NCBI GenBank assembly: GCA_031275485.1
Contig: JAISOS010000045.1
Coordinates: 1-51,317, forward strand
DNA length: 51,317 bases
Direction: 5' to 3'
Origin: Clostridiales bacterium
GTDB taxonomy: Bacteria; Bacillota; Clostridia; Christensenellales; JAISNN01
Below, piece after piece: positions 23,986 through 32,319 of this stretch. Under the pieces are notes generated by a model that saw only the letters and a program-made list of their open reading frames with translations, searched no databases and was not told the origin of the DNA. The translations under genes and the position numbers were made by a program. How positions within the stretch are numbered: position 1 is the first letter of the stretch; each line of letters starts with the position of its first letter.

Positions 23986-25491
23986 ATGAAAGCCGTAATC
24001 TACGCCCGCTATTCCTCGGATAATCAGCGTGAGGAAAGCATTGAGGGGCAAATTCGTGAGTGCAAAGCCTATGCCGAAAAGCAGAGCATTACGGTGCTAT
24101 CCACCTACATTGACCGGGCTTTTTCTGCCAAGACGGATAACCGCCCCGAATTTCAGCGAATGATTAAGGATAGCGGCAAGCGTCTTTTTGATGTCATAAT
24201 CGTGTGGAAGCTTGACCGATTCGCGAGAAATCGCTACGATTCGGCGCATTATAAAGCCATTCTCCGCAAAAACGGTGTCAAGGTCGTTTCCGCAACAGAG
24301 ATTATCGCTGCTGATTCCACAGGCATTTTACTTGAATCCCTGCTTGAAGGATATGCCGAATTTTATTCCGCCGAACTGTCTGAAAAGGTAATCCGCGGCA
24401 TGACCGAAAACGCTTTGAAATGCAAATATAACGGCGGCGGGTTGCCCGTGGGCTATACTATTGACAGCGACCAGCAGTTTCAAATCGACCCGGTTACCGC
24501 ACCGATTGTGCGGGATACCTTTGAAAAATATCACAGCGGCTCGACCATAGTAGAAATCGTCCGTTGGCTGAATGAACGTGGCATCAAGCCACAGCGCGGC
24601 AAGGCAATGGGAATTGACAGCGTAAAACGCCTATTAAAAAATCGCCGTTATATTGGCGAATACAAATATCGGGACACGACGGTTCCGAACGGTATTCCGG
24701 CGTTGGTTGACATTGATTTATTCAACCGCGTGGGTGAGCGCCTTGCAAAGAACAAGAAAGCTCCCGCCAGATATAAGGCAAAAGCTGAGATGTATTTGCT
24801 CTCTACGAAGCTCCATTGCGGTCTTTGCGGCGCCTTTATGGTCGGGGAAAGCGGCACGAGCAAAACCGGAAAATTCCACCAGTATTATAAATGCGTGAAC
24901 GCAAAAAAACACAAGGGGTGCAAGAAAAAATCTGTCAAGAAAGCTTGGATTGAAGCCCTTGTGATGGACGAGCTTGTGGCGATGCTGTTTGACGATGCGA
25001 TTATTGACCGCATTGTTGATTTGGTGATGGAGTCGCAAAATCAAGAGAATACCGCCCTGCCGGTTTTGCAGACAAGATTGACTGAAACCACAAAAGCTAT
25101 TGAAAATATCCTCAATGCCATTCAGCAGGGCATTCTAACTCCGTCCACTAAAGAGCGGCTTGAAGCGTTGGAGCAAGCTAAGGAAGAATTGGAAATGGAC
25201 ATTTTACAGGAGGAATTATTCCGTCCGTTTGTTTCGGAGGCTAAAATTCGCTTCTGGTTACATAAATTCCGCGAGGGAGATTTGCAAGACCCGGAACATC
25301 GGCAACGATTGGTGGATAGCTTTATCAACGTAATCTATCTGTTTGATGACCACTTTACAATTACCTTCAACTACAAAGAGGGCGCAAAAACCGTATCGTT
25401 AGCCGATGTTCAAGCTTCGGCGGCAACGACTGCGATTCGTTCGGATTTGTGTGCGGTCGGCGCACCAATAACGAAAGCGTTTGGACCCTAA
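23986..25491 (+). CDS. Large serine recombinase (site-specific integrase/resolvase)
   Basis: It catalyses integration and excision of the element through a serine-DNA intermediate. The N-terminal catalytic domain begins VIYARYSSDNQREESIEGQ, with Ser10 as the likely nucleophile, and includes VIIVWKLDRFARNRYDS. The recombinase domain follows (VGYTIDSDQQFQIDP; GIKPQRGKAMGIDSVKRLLKNRRYIGEYKYRD). Then come a zinc ribbon (LHCGLCGAFM, later CVNAKKHKGC) and a coiled coil at about residues 360-420. At 501 residues it is of normal size. GAGGTGA precedes the ATG. It lies at the right end of the element, next to the expected attachment site, and is followed by an intrinsic terminator. Confidence 0.93.
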   Translation: MKAVIYARYSSDNQREESIEGQIRECKAYAEKQSITVLSTYIDRAFSAKTDNRPEFQRMIKDSGKRLFDVIIVWKLDRFARNRYDSAHYKAILRKNGVKVVSATEIIAADSTGILLESLLEGYAEFYSAELSEKVIRGMTENALKCKYNGGGLPVGYTIDSDQQFQIDPVTAPIVRDTFEKYHSGSTIVEIVRWLNERGIKPQRGKAMGIDSVKRLLKNRRYIGEYKYRDTTVPNGIPALVDIDLFNRVGERLAKNKKAPARYKAKAEMYLLSTKLHCGLCGAFMVGESGTSKTGKFHQYYKCVNAKKHKGCKKKSVKKAWIEALVMDELVAMLFDDAIIDRIVDLVMESQNQENTALPVLQTRLTETTKAIENILNAIQQGILTPSTKERLEALEQAKEELEMDILQEELFRPFVSEAKIRFWLHKFREGDLQDPEHRQRLVDSFINVIYLFDDHFTITFNYKEGAKTVSLADVQASAATTAIRSDLCAVGAPITKAFGP

Positions 25492-25542
25492 TATATCTTT
25501 GTAAAAGGCAAACCGGGGCGTATTAGACGCAGATAGGAAAAT

Positions 25543-25570
25543 AAGGACAAATCATTGTCTTTTATTTTTT
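25543..25570 (+). terminator. Intrinsic terminator after the serine recombinase gene
   Basis: AAGGACAA (25543-25550) pairs with TTGTCTTT (25555-25562, one G-T pair) over a 4-nt loop, followed by a T-rich tract. Confidence 0.7.
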
Positions 25571-25720
25571 TATAATGCGCGTATATAAATCGTCAAAAAT
25601 TATAATCGTCTTTTCGTCTTCGTTTATGTTTCGCATATAGCCGTCAACTTCTTCATACAAGGATATTTATAAAATTATCAAGGAAATTTTTCTAAATTGT
25701 GCGGAGGAAGAATGGGGAAT

Positions 25721-25764
25721 GCTGGGGAAAACCTTTTGTTCGCAAAAGGTTTCTACCCGCGCCC
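25721..25764. repeat. Dispersed palindrome, copy 7
   Basis: GCTGGGGAAAACCTTTTGT and ACAAAAGG-type right arm around TTCG. Its presence marks return to the host chromosome, since no copy lies inside the mobilizable element. Located downstream of hflX (minus strand). Confidence 0.75.
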
Positions 25765-25800
25765 CATTTTCAATAGCCGCCGCCGGATATTATTCTTCCG

Positions 25801-27453
25801 TTATTCCCCGAACAGTTTTCCCTTAATCATCGCGCGCAACTCGTTTAAGCCCTCGCCTGTTTTCGCCGAAATGCGAACCGAATCGGACAATGCGGGTTTG
25901 AAACCGTCATTAGCCGTATCGATTTTGCCGTATGCGGAATCGGATAACGCGGAGTCGAATCCGTCCTTTGCGAGGTCGATTTTGTTATACGCCGTAATAA
26001 TAGGTTTGCCGCCCGCGCCGAGTGTGTCGAGAACGCTGAGAACCGTGTCGTACTGCCTCCGCACAGACGGAGAGGAGCAGTCCGCAACGTGTACCAAAAG
26101 ATCGGCGTATTTCGCCTCCTCAAGCGTCGAACGGAACGCGTCTATCAACTCGTGGGGGAGGCGGTCGATAAAGCCGACCGTGTCCGTAAGCAAATATTCC
26201 TTGCCGACGTCCGTCCAAATTCGCCGCGTGACTGGATCGAGCGTCGCGAACAGCTTGTCCTCGGCTAGTACGGACGCTTTCGCGAGCGCGTTCATAAGCG
26301 TGCTTTTTCCCGAATTCGTGTAGCCCACAAGCGCGACGGTTTTTATGCGGCCGTTCACGCGGTTTTCGCGACGCAGATCCCTGCCGCGCTTGATTTTTTC
26401 TATCTTTTCGGAAAGCTCTAAAATCATCCTTTTGGTATGCCGTCTGTCCGTTTCCAGTTTAGTTTCTCCCGCTCCTCTCGTCGCCGCTCCGCCCTCTCCG
26501 CCGCCGCCGATCCGAGACAGCGCCTTGCCCTGGCCCAAGAGCTTTGGTAGCGCGTATTGCAGTTTGGCGAGCTCTATTTGCAACTTACCCTCGTTGGTTG
26601 CGGCGCGGCGCGCGAAAATTTCCAAAATGAGCATGGCGCGATCCGCCGCCTTTACGTTCAGAGCGTTTTCTATATTCCGAAGCTGCAAGCCGGTCAACTC
26701 GTTGTCGAATATCACCGCGTCGGCTTTTTGCGCGTTGACGGCGGCGCGGATTTCCTCTATTTTGCCGCTGCCTACGCAAAAGTTTTTGTCCGGCGCGTCC
26801 TTTATCTGCGCGATTTCGCCTACAACGTTAAGCCCCGCCGTATCGGCGAGGCTTTTCAGCTCCGCGAGATATTCGTCAGAGTTCCTTTTCGCCGCGCAAA
26901 CTAAAATTACACGTTCCGCGTCTTTTACCGTTTTCAGCAGCGCGGGCTTTTCGAATACCTTTTCGGAGAGCGCGATATTGTAAAAGACCTCCGCGTGGTC
27001 TATTGCGTCATAGCTCCCGTACCTGACGATTTGCGTCTCGCCGCCGCTCCGTATGAACGCCGCCGATATGTCCGACGGCGCGCCGTCCGAAGCGTTGACT
27101 GCGGCGAGCATATCCAAGCGCAACGAATGCAACGCGTTTAGGTCCGCCTCGGAAAACGCGGACGACCCGTTCAGATGCGTGTGAAAGCACCTGACGCCCG
27201 TCAGCTTTTCTTCCGACCTTTTCAGGTTCAGGCGCATCGCCGCCACCTCCGCGCCGTCGCCTATGCCGACCGCCAAAACCTGCCCGCCGCGCGAGATATA
27301 CGCGCAGATTTCGCGGTTTATTCCGCGCGAAACGCGGCTGATTTCATCGAGAACGCCGCCGTCGATTATAAGATCCTTTTCATAAAAGCCCGCGAGGGCT
27401 TCGAGTCCCTCCAACACGCTTTTTTTTATCCCCGCCGTGTTGCCGTATACCAT
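25801..27453 (-). CDS. hflX: GTPase HflX, long form with N-terminal JAMM-like motif
   Basis: HflX is a ribosome-binding GTPase that splits stalled or hibernating ribosomes. The 550-residue protein has the HflX subdomain (FDNELTGLQLRNIENAL; GAGETKLETDRR) and a GTPase domain: P loop GYTNSGKS (377-384), FATLDP switch I, DTVG (424-427), NKID (490-493). It is about 130-170 residues longer than enterobacterial HflX. The extra N-terminus contains HTHLNGSSAFSEAD (91-104), an HxHx7SxxD arrangement as in JAMM metalloproteases, with Glu48 as possible upstream Glu. After NKID a segment is duplicated (KDGFDSALSDS, then NDGFKPALSDS). GGAGG precedes the ATG at 27453. Confidence 0.93.
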   Translation of the reverse strand: MVYGNTAGIKKSVLEGLEALAGFYEKDLIIDGGVLDEISRVSRGINREICAYISRGGQVLAVGIGDGAEVAAMRLNLKRSEEKLTGVRCFHTHLNGSSAFSEADLNALHSLRLDMLAAVNASDGAPSDISAAFIRSGGETQIVRYGSYDAIDHAEVFYNIALSEKVFEKPALLKTVKDAERVILVCAAKRNSDEYLAELKSLADTAGLNVVGEIAQIKDAPDKNFCVGSGKIEEIRAAVNAQKADAVIFDNELTGLQLRNIENALNVKAADRAMLILEIFARRAATNEGKLQIELAKLQYALPKLLGQGKALSRIGGGGEGGAATRGAGETKLETDRRHTKRMILELSEKIEKIKRGRDLRRENRVNGRIKTVALVGYTNSGKSTLMNALAKASVLAEDKLFATLDPVTRRIWTDVGKEYLLTDTVGFIDRLPHELIDAFRSTLEEAKYADLLVHVADCSSPSVRRQYDTVLSVLDTLGAGGKPIITAYNKIDLAKDGFDSALSDSAYGKIDTANDGFKPALSDSVRISAKTGEGLNELRAMIKGKLFGE

Positions 27454-27745
27454 TTTGCCTCCGCGCGCTTTTTGACTCCGTAACGGTCATTCGCGGTATT
27501 TTAGAGTATATCCGAAAAAACGACGAAAGTCAAGCGTATCGCCGCCGTTTTTACCCGGTCCTTTTTTTTCGCCGGCGTTGAAAAAATAATTCATCCTTTG
27601 AAACTTGGCGGCGAATAGTTTTCGGACGATTTTTGCGCGCGGTCGCGGCGTTTTTGACGGCGCGCGCTTTCGCGGTATTTTACGTTGCGGCGTCATACTG
27701 AGAGGCGGTAAAAGATACTGCGGGCGCGGTTTTGAAAGAGGTCTA
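27454..27745. other. Spacer between divergent hflX and the InsA-like gene
   Basis: About 290 nt with no gene or repeat recognised. It ends in the promoter at 27746. Confidence 0.4.
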
Positions 27746-27774
27746 TTGACAAACCGCCAAAAACATGTTACAAT
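27746..27774 (+). promoter_or_regulatory. Promoter placing the start point on the ATG of the InsA-like gene
   Basis: TTGACA 27746-27751, 17 nt, TACAAT 27769-27774. The ATG at 27781 is seven bases after the end of the -10, where transcription is expected to begin, and there is no Shine-Dalgarno sequence. Confidence 0.75.
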
Positions 27775-27780
27775 ATGCGC

Positions 27781-28230
27781 ATGGAAAAAGCCGGAGAGAA
27801 AAAGATATGCCGCAATTGCGGTTCGACAAGAAACGTCAAGTGGGGAAAGAGAAGAGGCAAGCAGTGTTACAGGTGCGGTGACTGCGGCTTTCAATTTACA
27901 AGGGAGGACGGAAGAAAGTCGGAAAAAACTATTTTGCAGGCGGTGGCATTGTATTGTTGCGGTTTTTCGTTTAAGACGATAGGTATGATTCTTTACTATC
28001 ACGACACGACGATTATGCGTTGGATAGGCGAATTTGCGGATAAGCATTGCCAAAAACCGGTTTCCAAAGGTGAGGTTTTAATCGAATTGGACGAAATGCG
28101 CCGTTTTGTCGCTTCAAAAAAGGCACAACTGGAATTTGAAAAGCATGCCGAAGAGCAGGCGGAGCGCTTTTTGTCGGGGAACGCGAAAATAGAGATACCG
28201 CGGCTTCTGCAAGACTGCATAGTCGATTAG
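27781..28230 (+). CDS. Orphan IS1-like InsA/transposase N-terminal fragment
   Basis: The 149-residue product starts with a zinc ribbon (CRNCGS, then CYRCGDCGFQFT) followed by a helix-turn-helix (ALYCCGFSFKTIGMILYYHDTTIMRWI), as in the IS1-family InsA/transposase N-terminus. The part where a catalytic Asp would start is recognisable (VLIELDEMRRFVASKK), but then the sequence departs into a Glu/Ala/Lys-rich tail and stops, so no full DDE domain exists. No terminal inverted repeats were seen. It is either a decayed transposase or a DNA-binding protein derived from one. A good promoter argues that it is still expressed. I prefer the ATG at 27781 over 27775. Confidence 0.65.
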   Translation: MEKAGEKKICRNCGSTRNVKWGKRRGKQCYRCGDCGFQFTREDGRKSEKTILQAVALYCCGFSFKTIGMILYYHDTTIMRWIGEFADKHCQKPVSKGEVLIELDEMRRFVASKKAQLEFEKHAEEQAERFLSGNAKIEIPRLLQDCIVD

Positions 28231-28790
28231 AGAAATTCGAGGGCAAAGACGGCGGATCCGAACGCCGTTATAGTTCTTTCGAAACCGTAAAAGGTCGCCT
28301 TTTGTCGAAAACCATTACTTTTTCCGCATCCTTTTCCTCCTCGTTTTGTAAAAAGGCTTGATTTTTTCCCGAATTATTATTATAATAAATAAGCGGGGAA
28401 AGTCGCGGAATGTTATCCGTCGCGAATATGGATAGGAATTGCGCGGTCTAAACTCCGCCTTATTTCGCCGTAAGCGGCAAATTTCTACCGCGCGAATACG
28501 AAAAAGAGCACTTTCAGCCGTTTGCGGCAAAAAAACCAACGATTATATCGATAAATTTTAAAATTATGCGCCGTGTGATTTAAAGAAAATTTGAAGCGAG
28601 CTTTAAGCTCGGCGGGACGCGTCTTTTTGCGCCTCCGCAGCGCAGTGAAAAAATGTAAAACGCTTTGCGTTTTAGGGTCGTTTAAACTACATAACGCATG
28701 GTTTAAAAGTTTTTTACTGCGTATTCGCGCGATTCCGATTTATATTATAACGGTTTTATAATCGTAAAAATAAAGAGAGAGGATTAATTT
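28231..28790. other. Intergenic region before the CvpA-like gene
   Basis: 560 nt with no gene. It includes an inverted repeat CGAGCTT-TAAGCTCG at about 28600 and AAAACGC-TTT-GCGTTTT at about 28656-28674. AGAGAGAGGA precedes the next ATG. Promoter candidates are weak. Confidence 0.45.
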
Positions 28791-31394
28791 ATGGAATGGC
28801 TTACGGAATGGATTGCGGAAACGGGGTATGTGGGGACGGCTTACGCGGTCGCGTTTATCGCGATAGCTGCGGGCGCTTTATTCTCGGGCTTTACTAAGGG
28901 CTGGAAAAGGAGTCTTTTGCGGCTCGTATTGACGGTTGTCGCCGTGCTTTTGACGGTAGCCGCGTTGCCCGCCGTGCTGGATTTGGTTTTAACGTCGGAT
29001 TTTTCGTCCGTTTATCAATTGGAGATAGAAGGGACGGGAGTTTCGACGTTGCAGGAAATCGTGGACGTTTATATCGTTAAATACGCCGGAGAATATATAA
29101 GCGCCGATTCGGGCACGGCGGGACTTGCGGTTTCGCTGGCGAAAATGCTCGTTTCGCTCGTCGTGTTCTTTGTTCTTTTCGGAATAATCAATTTCTTCAT
29201 GCAAATAGTCTATTGGCTCATAAAAGGACTCGTCGATTCCAAGCACACTGCGGGCAAAAAGTTCAAAAGCAAAAAACTCGTCGGCGCGCTTATCGGAGCG
29301 GTCAACGGTGCCGTGCTCGCTTTCGTATCCTTAGCGCCCGTTTTGGGACTCGCGGATTTAGCGCAACCGTTCGTTAAGAACGAATTCGTCCGCGGAAAAC
29401 TGCCGGAAGAGATACTGGTTTACGCGGACGAATTCGTCGACTACGACGGCTTTGTCAAAAAGATTTTAGGCTACGATGGGTTGGACGTCGACTTTCTAAA
29501 CAGAATTACGCGCGTCGAAAACAGCGACGGCACGGAGCTGTCCGCGTCGGATTTTAAAGAGTTTTCGGAGATTTTGACCGAGGCGGTATGGCTTTATGAG
29601 AATAAGGACAAGTTGCAGGACGTCGAAGCGATGAGCGAGGAGGAGATGACTACCGCGATAACCTACGCGCAAAAAATCGTCGATTTTCTCTTTGAGAACG
29701 GCGTTACCGAGATAATTTTAAACGACGGGTTGAAATATCTGAAGGATCATCCGATAACCAAATTGGACGCGCTGAAAGGGCTTGATGCGGTTTGGAAAGA
29801 GCTTATAACCGTCGCCGCCGACGCGCTGTTCGGCGATTACGGCGCGACGGAAAAGGTGCGCGCGGAGCTGAACGCGCTTTTCGGTCTTGCGAACAATCTG
29901 ATTCCGCAAATCAAGTGGTTCGCGGCGAATTCCGCCGCTCTTTCGGGTATATTCGACGGCACGCTAACCGACGAAACCGTGAAAGAGGCGTTTACGGAGC
30001 ACGCGCAAGCCGCAATCGACGCGCTTTTCGGCGCGGAGAACGACACGCTGATAACGAAAGTCGCGGCGGAAATAATCGTCGGCGGCACTGATTTATCCGA
30101 CATGATTCCCGAGGATTTCAGACCGGCGGTCGCCGAAATACTCGGCGTAATAGGCGCTGGCGGGTCGGAGAACGTCAAAGCCAATCTCCGCGAACTGTTG
30201 AGCTTCGCCGTCGATTTGGTCGGAAAAACATCCGTCGTCGGCACGCTTAAAAGCGTAGACGGCGCGACGGACGGCGGCGCGAGCGCGCTTCGGGCACTGC
30301 TTGCGGACGAGGATTTTGTGGAAATTTTCAGGACGAATATCGGCAACGAGGCGGTTTCGGGAACCATAGCCGGTCTTGTGGATGCGCTGTTGAAAGACAC
30401 GCCGCAGGCGGGGGCGCCGCTCGGCGATTTTTTCCGCGAGCTTGGCAAAAATCCGTCGGCGGTAGCCGTCGAGTTTGGATTTATGTCGAACGCGTTCGGC
30501 GCGATAGAAAGCTTCGATTGGAGTGAGCTTTCAAAATTTGCGGACGGGCTTAACGCCGTCTTTGAAATCGAAGACGGCGGAGCCGCGTCGCTGACCCAAA
30601 GAACGATCGCCGCGATAATCGCCAACGTGTTTGTTTCGGAGATTCTCAGACCGGACGCTTATGAAGCCGTCGGTATAATTACGATGCCGTCGGTCGCGGG
30701 TCAGGACGCTCCGGCTTGGTCGGGCGGGACCTGGACCGGAGAGGCTTGGACGGCGGAAATCAATATCGTAAACGAACTTTTAACGGCTCTCGGCGAGGCG
30801 GTTTCGAGCGGCTCCGAAATTGACGGCGCCGATTTGACGGCTCTCGGCGGGGCGCTCGATAATTTAAAGGAATCCAAGCTTTTCTACAACGACTATAACG
30901 GCTTTGTAGGCTTTGTGTTGGGAGAAGCTAACGACGCTCTCGGCGGATTGCTTGACGGCTTTGACGGCGATTACAGAACGGTGGAATGGAAGAATACGTT
31001 CGCCGTGGCGTATGCCGCGTATCAATTAAGTCGGGCGGATTTAAGCGGCGTAATAGACGCGATAGCGGAGACGGTGGAGGATATTATCGCGAACGGCATA
31101 GACGGCGTAGACGGCGGCGATTTAGCGGCGGTATACGAAGCCGTTGCAAATAGCGTGGGCGGCGAGGTAATAGCGGTTATTCAAGAGATTTTGAGCGGCA
31201 TTATTTCGGACGGAGGCGCGGGCGAGGCGGTAAGCGGCGTTTTGGAGAATATACCGAACGACCTAAAAGAAAAACTCGCGGAAAAAGCGGCGGAATTGCT
31301 GACGGGCGGCGAGAGCGCGGCGGGGGATGCGGCATGGATAACGGACTTCCTCGCCGGTCTATTCGACTATATATCCGAATACGACCCCGCGTAG
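28791..31394 (+). CDS. Large CvpA-like membrane protein with long helical extracytoplasmic region
   Basis: The first 185 residues contain about four membrane segments and the CvpA-type sequence FSGFTKGWKRSLLRLVLTVVAVLLTVAAL, later KLVGALIGAVNGAVLAFVSLAPVLGL. CvpA (colicin V production) proteins are about 160-200 residues; here about 680 more follow, rich in Ala, Asp, Glu and Gly, helical, without further membrane segments. That region is similar in composition to the insertions in the RND permease at 10067. It ends in DYISEYDPA with no anchor motif. The function is unknown; a cell-envelope role is a guess. A strong terminator lies 115 nt downstream. Confidence 0.7.
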   Translation: MEWLTEWIAETGYVGTAYAVAFIAIAAGALFSGFTKGWKRSLLRLVLTVVAVLLTVAALPAVLDLVLTSDFSSVYQLEIEGTGVSTLQEIVDVYIVKYAGEYISADSGTAGLAVSLAKMLVSLVVFFVLFGIINFFMQIVYWLIKGLVDSKHTAGKKFKSKKLVGALIGAVNGAVLAFVSLAPVLGLADLAQPFVKNEFVRGKLPEEILVYADEFVDYDGFVKKILGYDGLDVDFLNRITRVENSDGTELSASDFKEFSEILTEAVWLYENKDKLQDVEAMSEEEMTTAITYAQKIVDFLFENGVTEIILNDGLKYLKDHPITKLDALKGLDAVWKELITVAADALFGDYGATEKVRAELNALFGLANNLIPQIKWFAANSAALSGIFDGTLTDETVKEAFTEHAQAAIDALFGAENDTLITKVAAEIIVGGTDLSDMIPEDFRPAVAEILGVIGAGGSENVKANLRELLSFAVDLVGKTSVVGTLKSVDGATDGGASALRALLADEDFVEIFRTNIGNEAVSGTIAGLVDALLKDTPQAGAPLGDFFRELGKNPSAVAVEFGFMSNAFGAIESFDWSELSKFADGLNAVFEIEDGGAASLTQRTIAAIIANVFVSEILRPDAYEAVGIITMPSVAGQDAPAWSGGTWTGEAWTAEINIVNELLTALGEAVSSGSEIDGADLTALGGALDNLKESKLFYNDYNGFVGFVLGEANDALGGLLDGFDGDYRTVEWKNTFAVAYAAYQLSRADLSGVIDAIAETVEDIIANGIDGVDGGDLAAVYEAVANSVGGEVIAVIQEILSGIISDGGAGEAVSGVLENIPNDLKEKLAEKAAELLTGGESAAGDAAWITDFLAGLFDYISEYDPA

Positions 31395-31507
31395 CCGCCG
31401 GGACAATAAGCGTGATTTTACTTTCGTATAATTCGGTATTTGCGGCGTTTTCTTTTGAACGAATCGGCGAACGACGGATTAAGCTTCTCCTTTAAAAAGG
31501 GTTTGAT

Positions 31508-31554
31508 AAAACGCAAGAGCGGTTTGTATATCCAAGCCGCCCTTGCGTTTTTTT
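31508..31554 (+). terminator. Strong bipartite intrinsic terminator
   Basis: AAAACGCAAG (31508-31517) pairs with CTTGCGTTTT (31542-31551), and inside it GCGGTTTG (31519-31526) pairs with CAAGCCGC (31533-31540). A run of seven T follows. It would end the transcript of the CvpA-like gene. Confidence 0.85.
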
Positions 31555-31644
31555 GTGCACGGTTATATGAAGCGGGATTAAGAACTCGCTTGTGAATCGA
31601 AGCGAGCCGTTTTTGTTTGCCGTCGCGGCTTTCCAGCGTGCTTA

Positions 31645-31824
31645 TAAGTATATCGTCTGATCTTAAAAAGCATAAACGCGGTGGGCAAGCTGGCGGCGGC
31701 AAACTCGATCGCGTTTAAACGAGGGATAACTAACGGCGAAATGGAGGACGCGTTAAAGGAAAACGAAACCGTAGATAAAGAAATGTACGGCTATCTGCTT
31801 GAACAAAACGCAAATGAAAACTAA
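31645..31824 (+). pseudogene. Remnant of a small phage-type gene
   Basis: After an in-frame stop at 31645 a frame stays open to the TAA at 31822, reading about 58 residues that look like real protein (for example GKLAAANSIAFKRGITNGEME, shown in part, and KEMYGYLLEQNANEN at the end). It may start at the GTG at 31681, but no ribosome binding site is present. It lies just upstream of a holin gene, in the order seen in phage lysis regions. I treat it as decayed. Confidence 0.35.
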
Positions 31825-31900
31825 AAAACGGCGGTACTATACCGCGAAACTCATAAAGCACAACATAGCGGCGGCTTAACGCAAAAAGAAAATTTTAAAC

Positions 31901-32155
31901 ATGGAAAACTTAATAGAGATCGTATCCGTCCCCGTCATAACGGCGGTGGTCTACGGAGCGATGGAACTGTACAAATACGACGTGAGCGGCAAGGAAAGCT
32001 CTATCCGGCTTATACCCATAATCGGCGCAATCTTAGACGCGGCATTCGGTATAACGGCGTTCTTTGCAATACCGGATATTGTAGCCGCCGACAACGTATT
32101 TACGGCGATTTTAATCGGCGGCGCAAGCGGTCTCGCCGCTACCGGCGGCAACTAA
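31901..32155 (+). CDS. Phage holin, apparently cut short by a nonsense codon
   Basis: The 84-residue product has two or three hydrophobic segments and resembles small Firmicute phage holins (SVPVITAVVYGAMELYKY; AVFGIT-type middle; FTAILIGGASGLAATGGN). Holins form the membrane lesion that releases the phage lysin. The stop codon falls where relatives I recall continue with NQIIKQL; directly after the TAA the same frame reads I-I-K-Q-L, so a CAA-to-TAA change is likely. There is no lysin gene intact beside it. AAGAAAATTTTAAAC before the ATG is a poor ribosome binding site. Confidence 0.7.
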   Translation: MENLIEIVSVPVITAVVYGAMELYKYDVSGKESSIRLIPIIGAILDAAFGITAFFAIPDIVAADNVFTAILIGGASGLAATGGN

Positions 32156-32319
32156 ATTATCAAGCAACTCATTACTAATTGCAAAGAGGATAAACCCGAT
32201 AATAAAAAACGACGTAGACGGGAAAACCGCAGACTAAGGCATAACTGCAACGTCCAAAAGAGGGAGAACGCGGCTGTAACGGGCGACAGACGGGCAGTTT
32301 TTTCTGAATTCGGGGCGGT

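Larger units (their letters stand above)
17182..25570. mobile_element. Integrative mobilizable element (MobV relaxase plus serine recombinase)
   Basis: About 8.4 kb between tRNA-Leu and hflX carries a MobV relaxase, an XRE regulator, a restriction-modification/HEPN cassette and a large serine recombinase at the right end. The codon usage changes inside: genes at 20-24 kb are clearly A+T-richer than the flanking chromosome, and the dispersed palindrome absent from this block appears on the right side at 25721. No conjugation machinery is present, so transfer would need a helper. Boundaries are approximate; serine recombinases leave only 2-3 bp cores, and I could not find paired att sites by eye. 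Confidence 0.75.
25492..25800. other. Right end of the element and spacer to hflX
   Basis: 309 nt without a gene. It holds the recombinase terminator, AT-rich sequence and a dispersed palindrome at 25721-25764. The attachment site should lie near 25495-25570, but no repeat of the left side was found. Confidence 0.45.

Noticed and set aside
17096-25570. tRNA-Leu as proven attachment site of the element
   Set aside because: No repeat of the tRNA 3' end is found near 25.5 kb, and large serine recombinases seldom use tRNA genes. Adjacency only.
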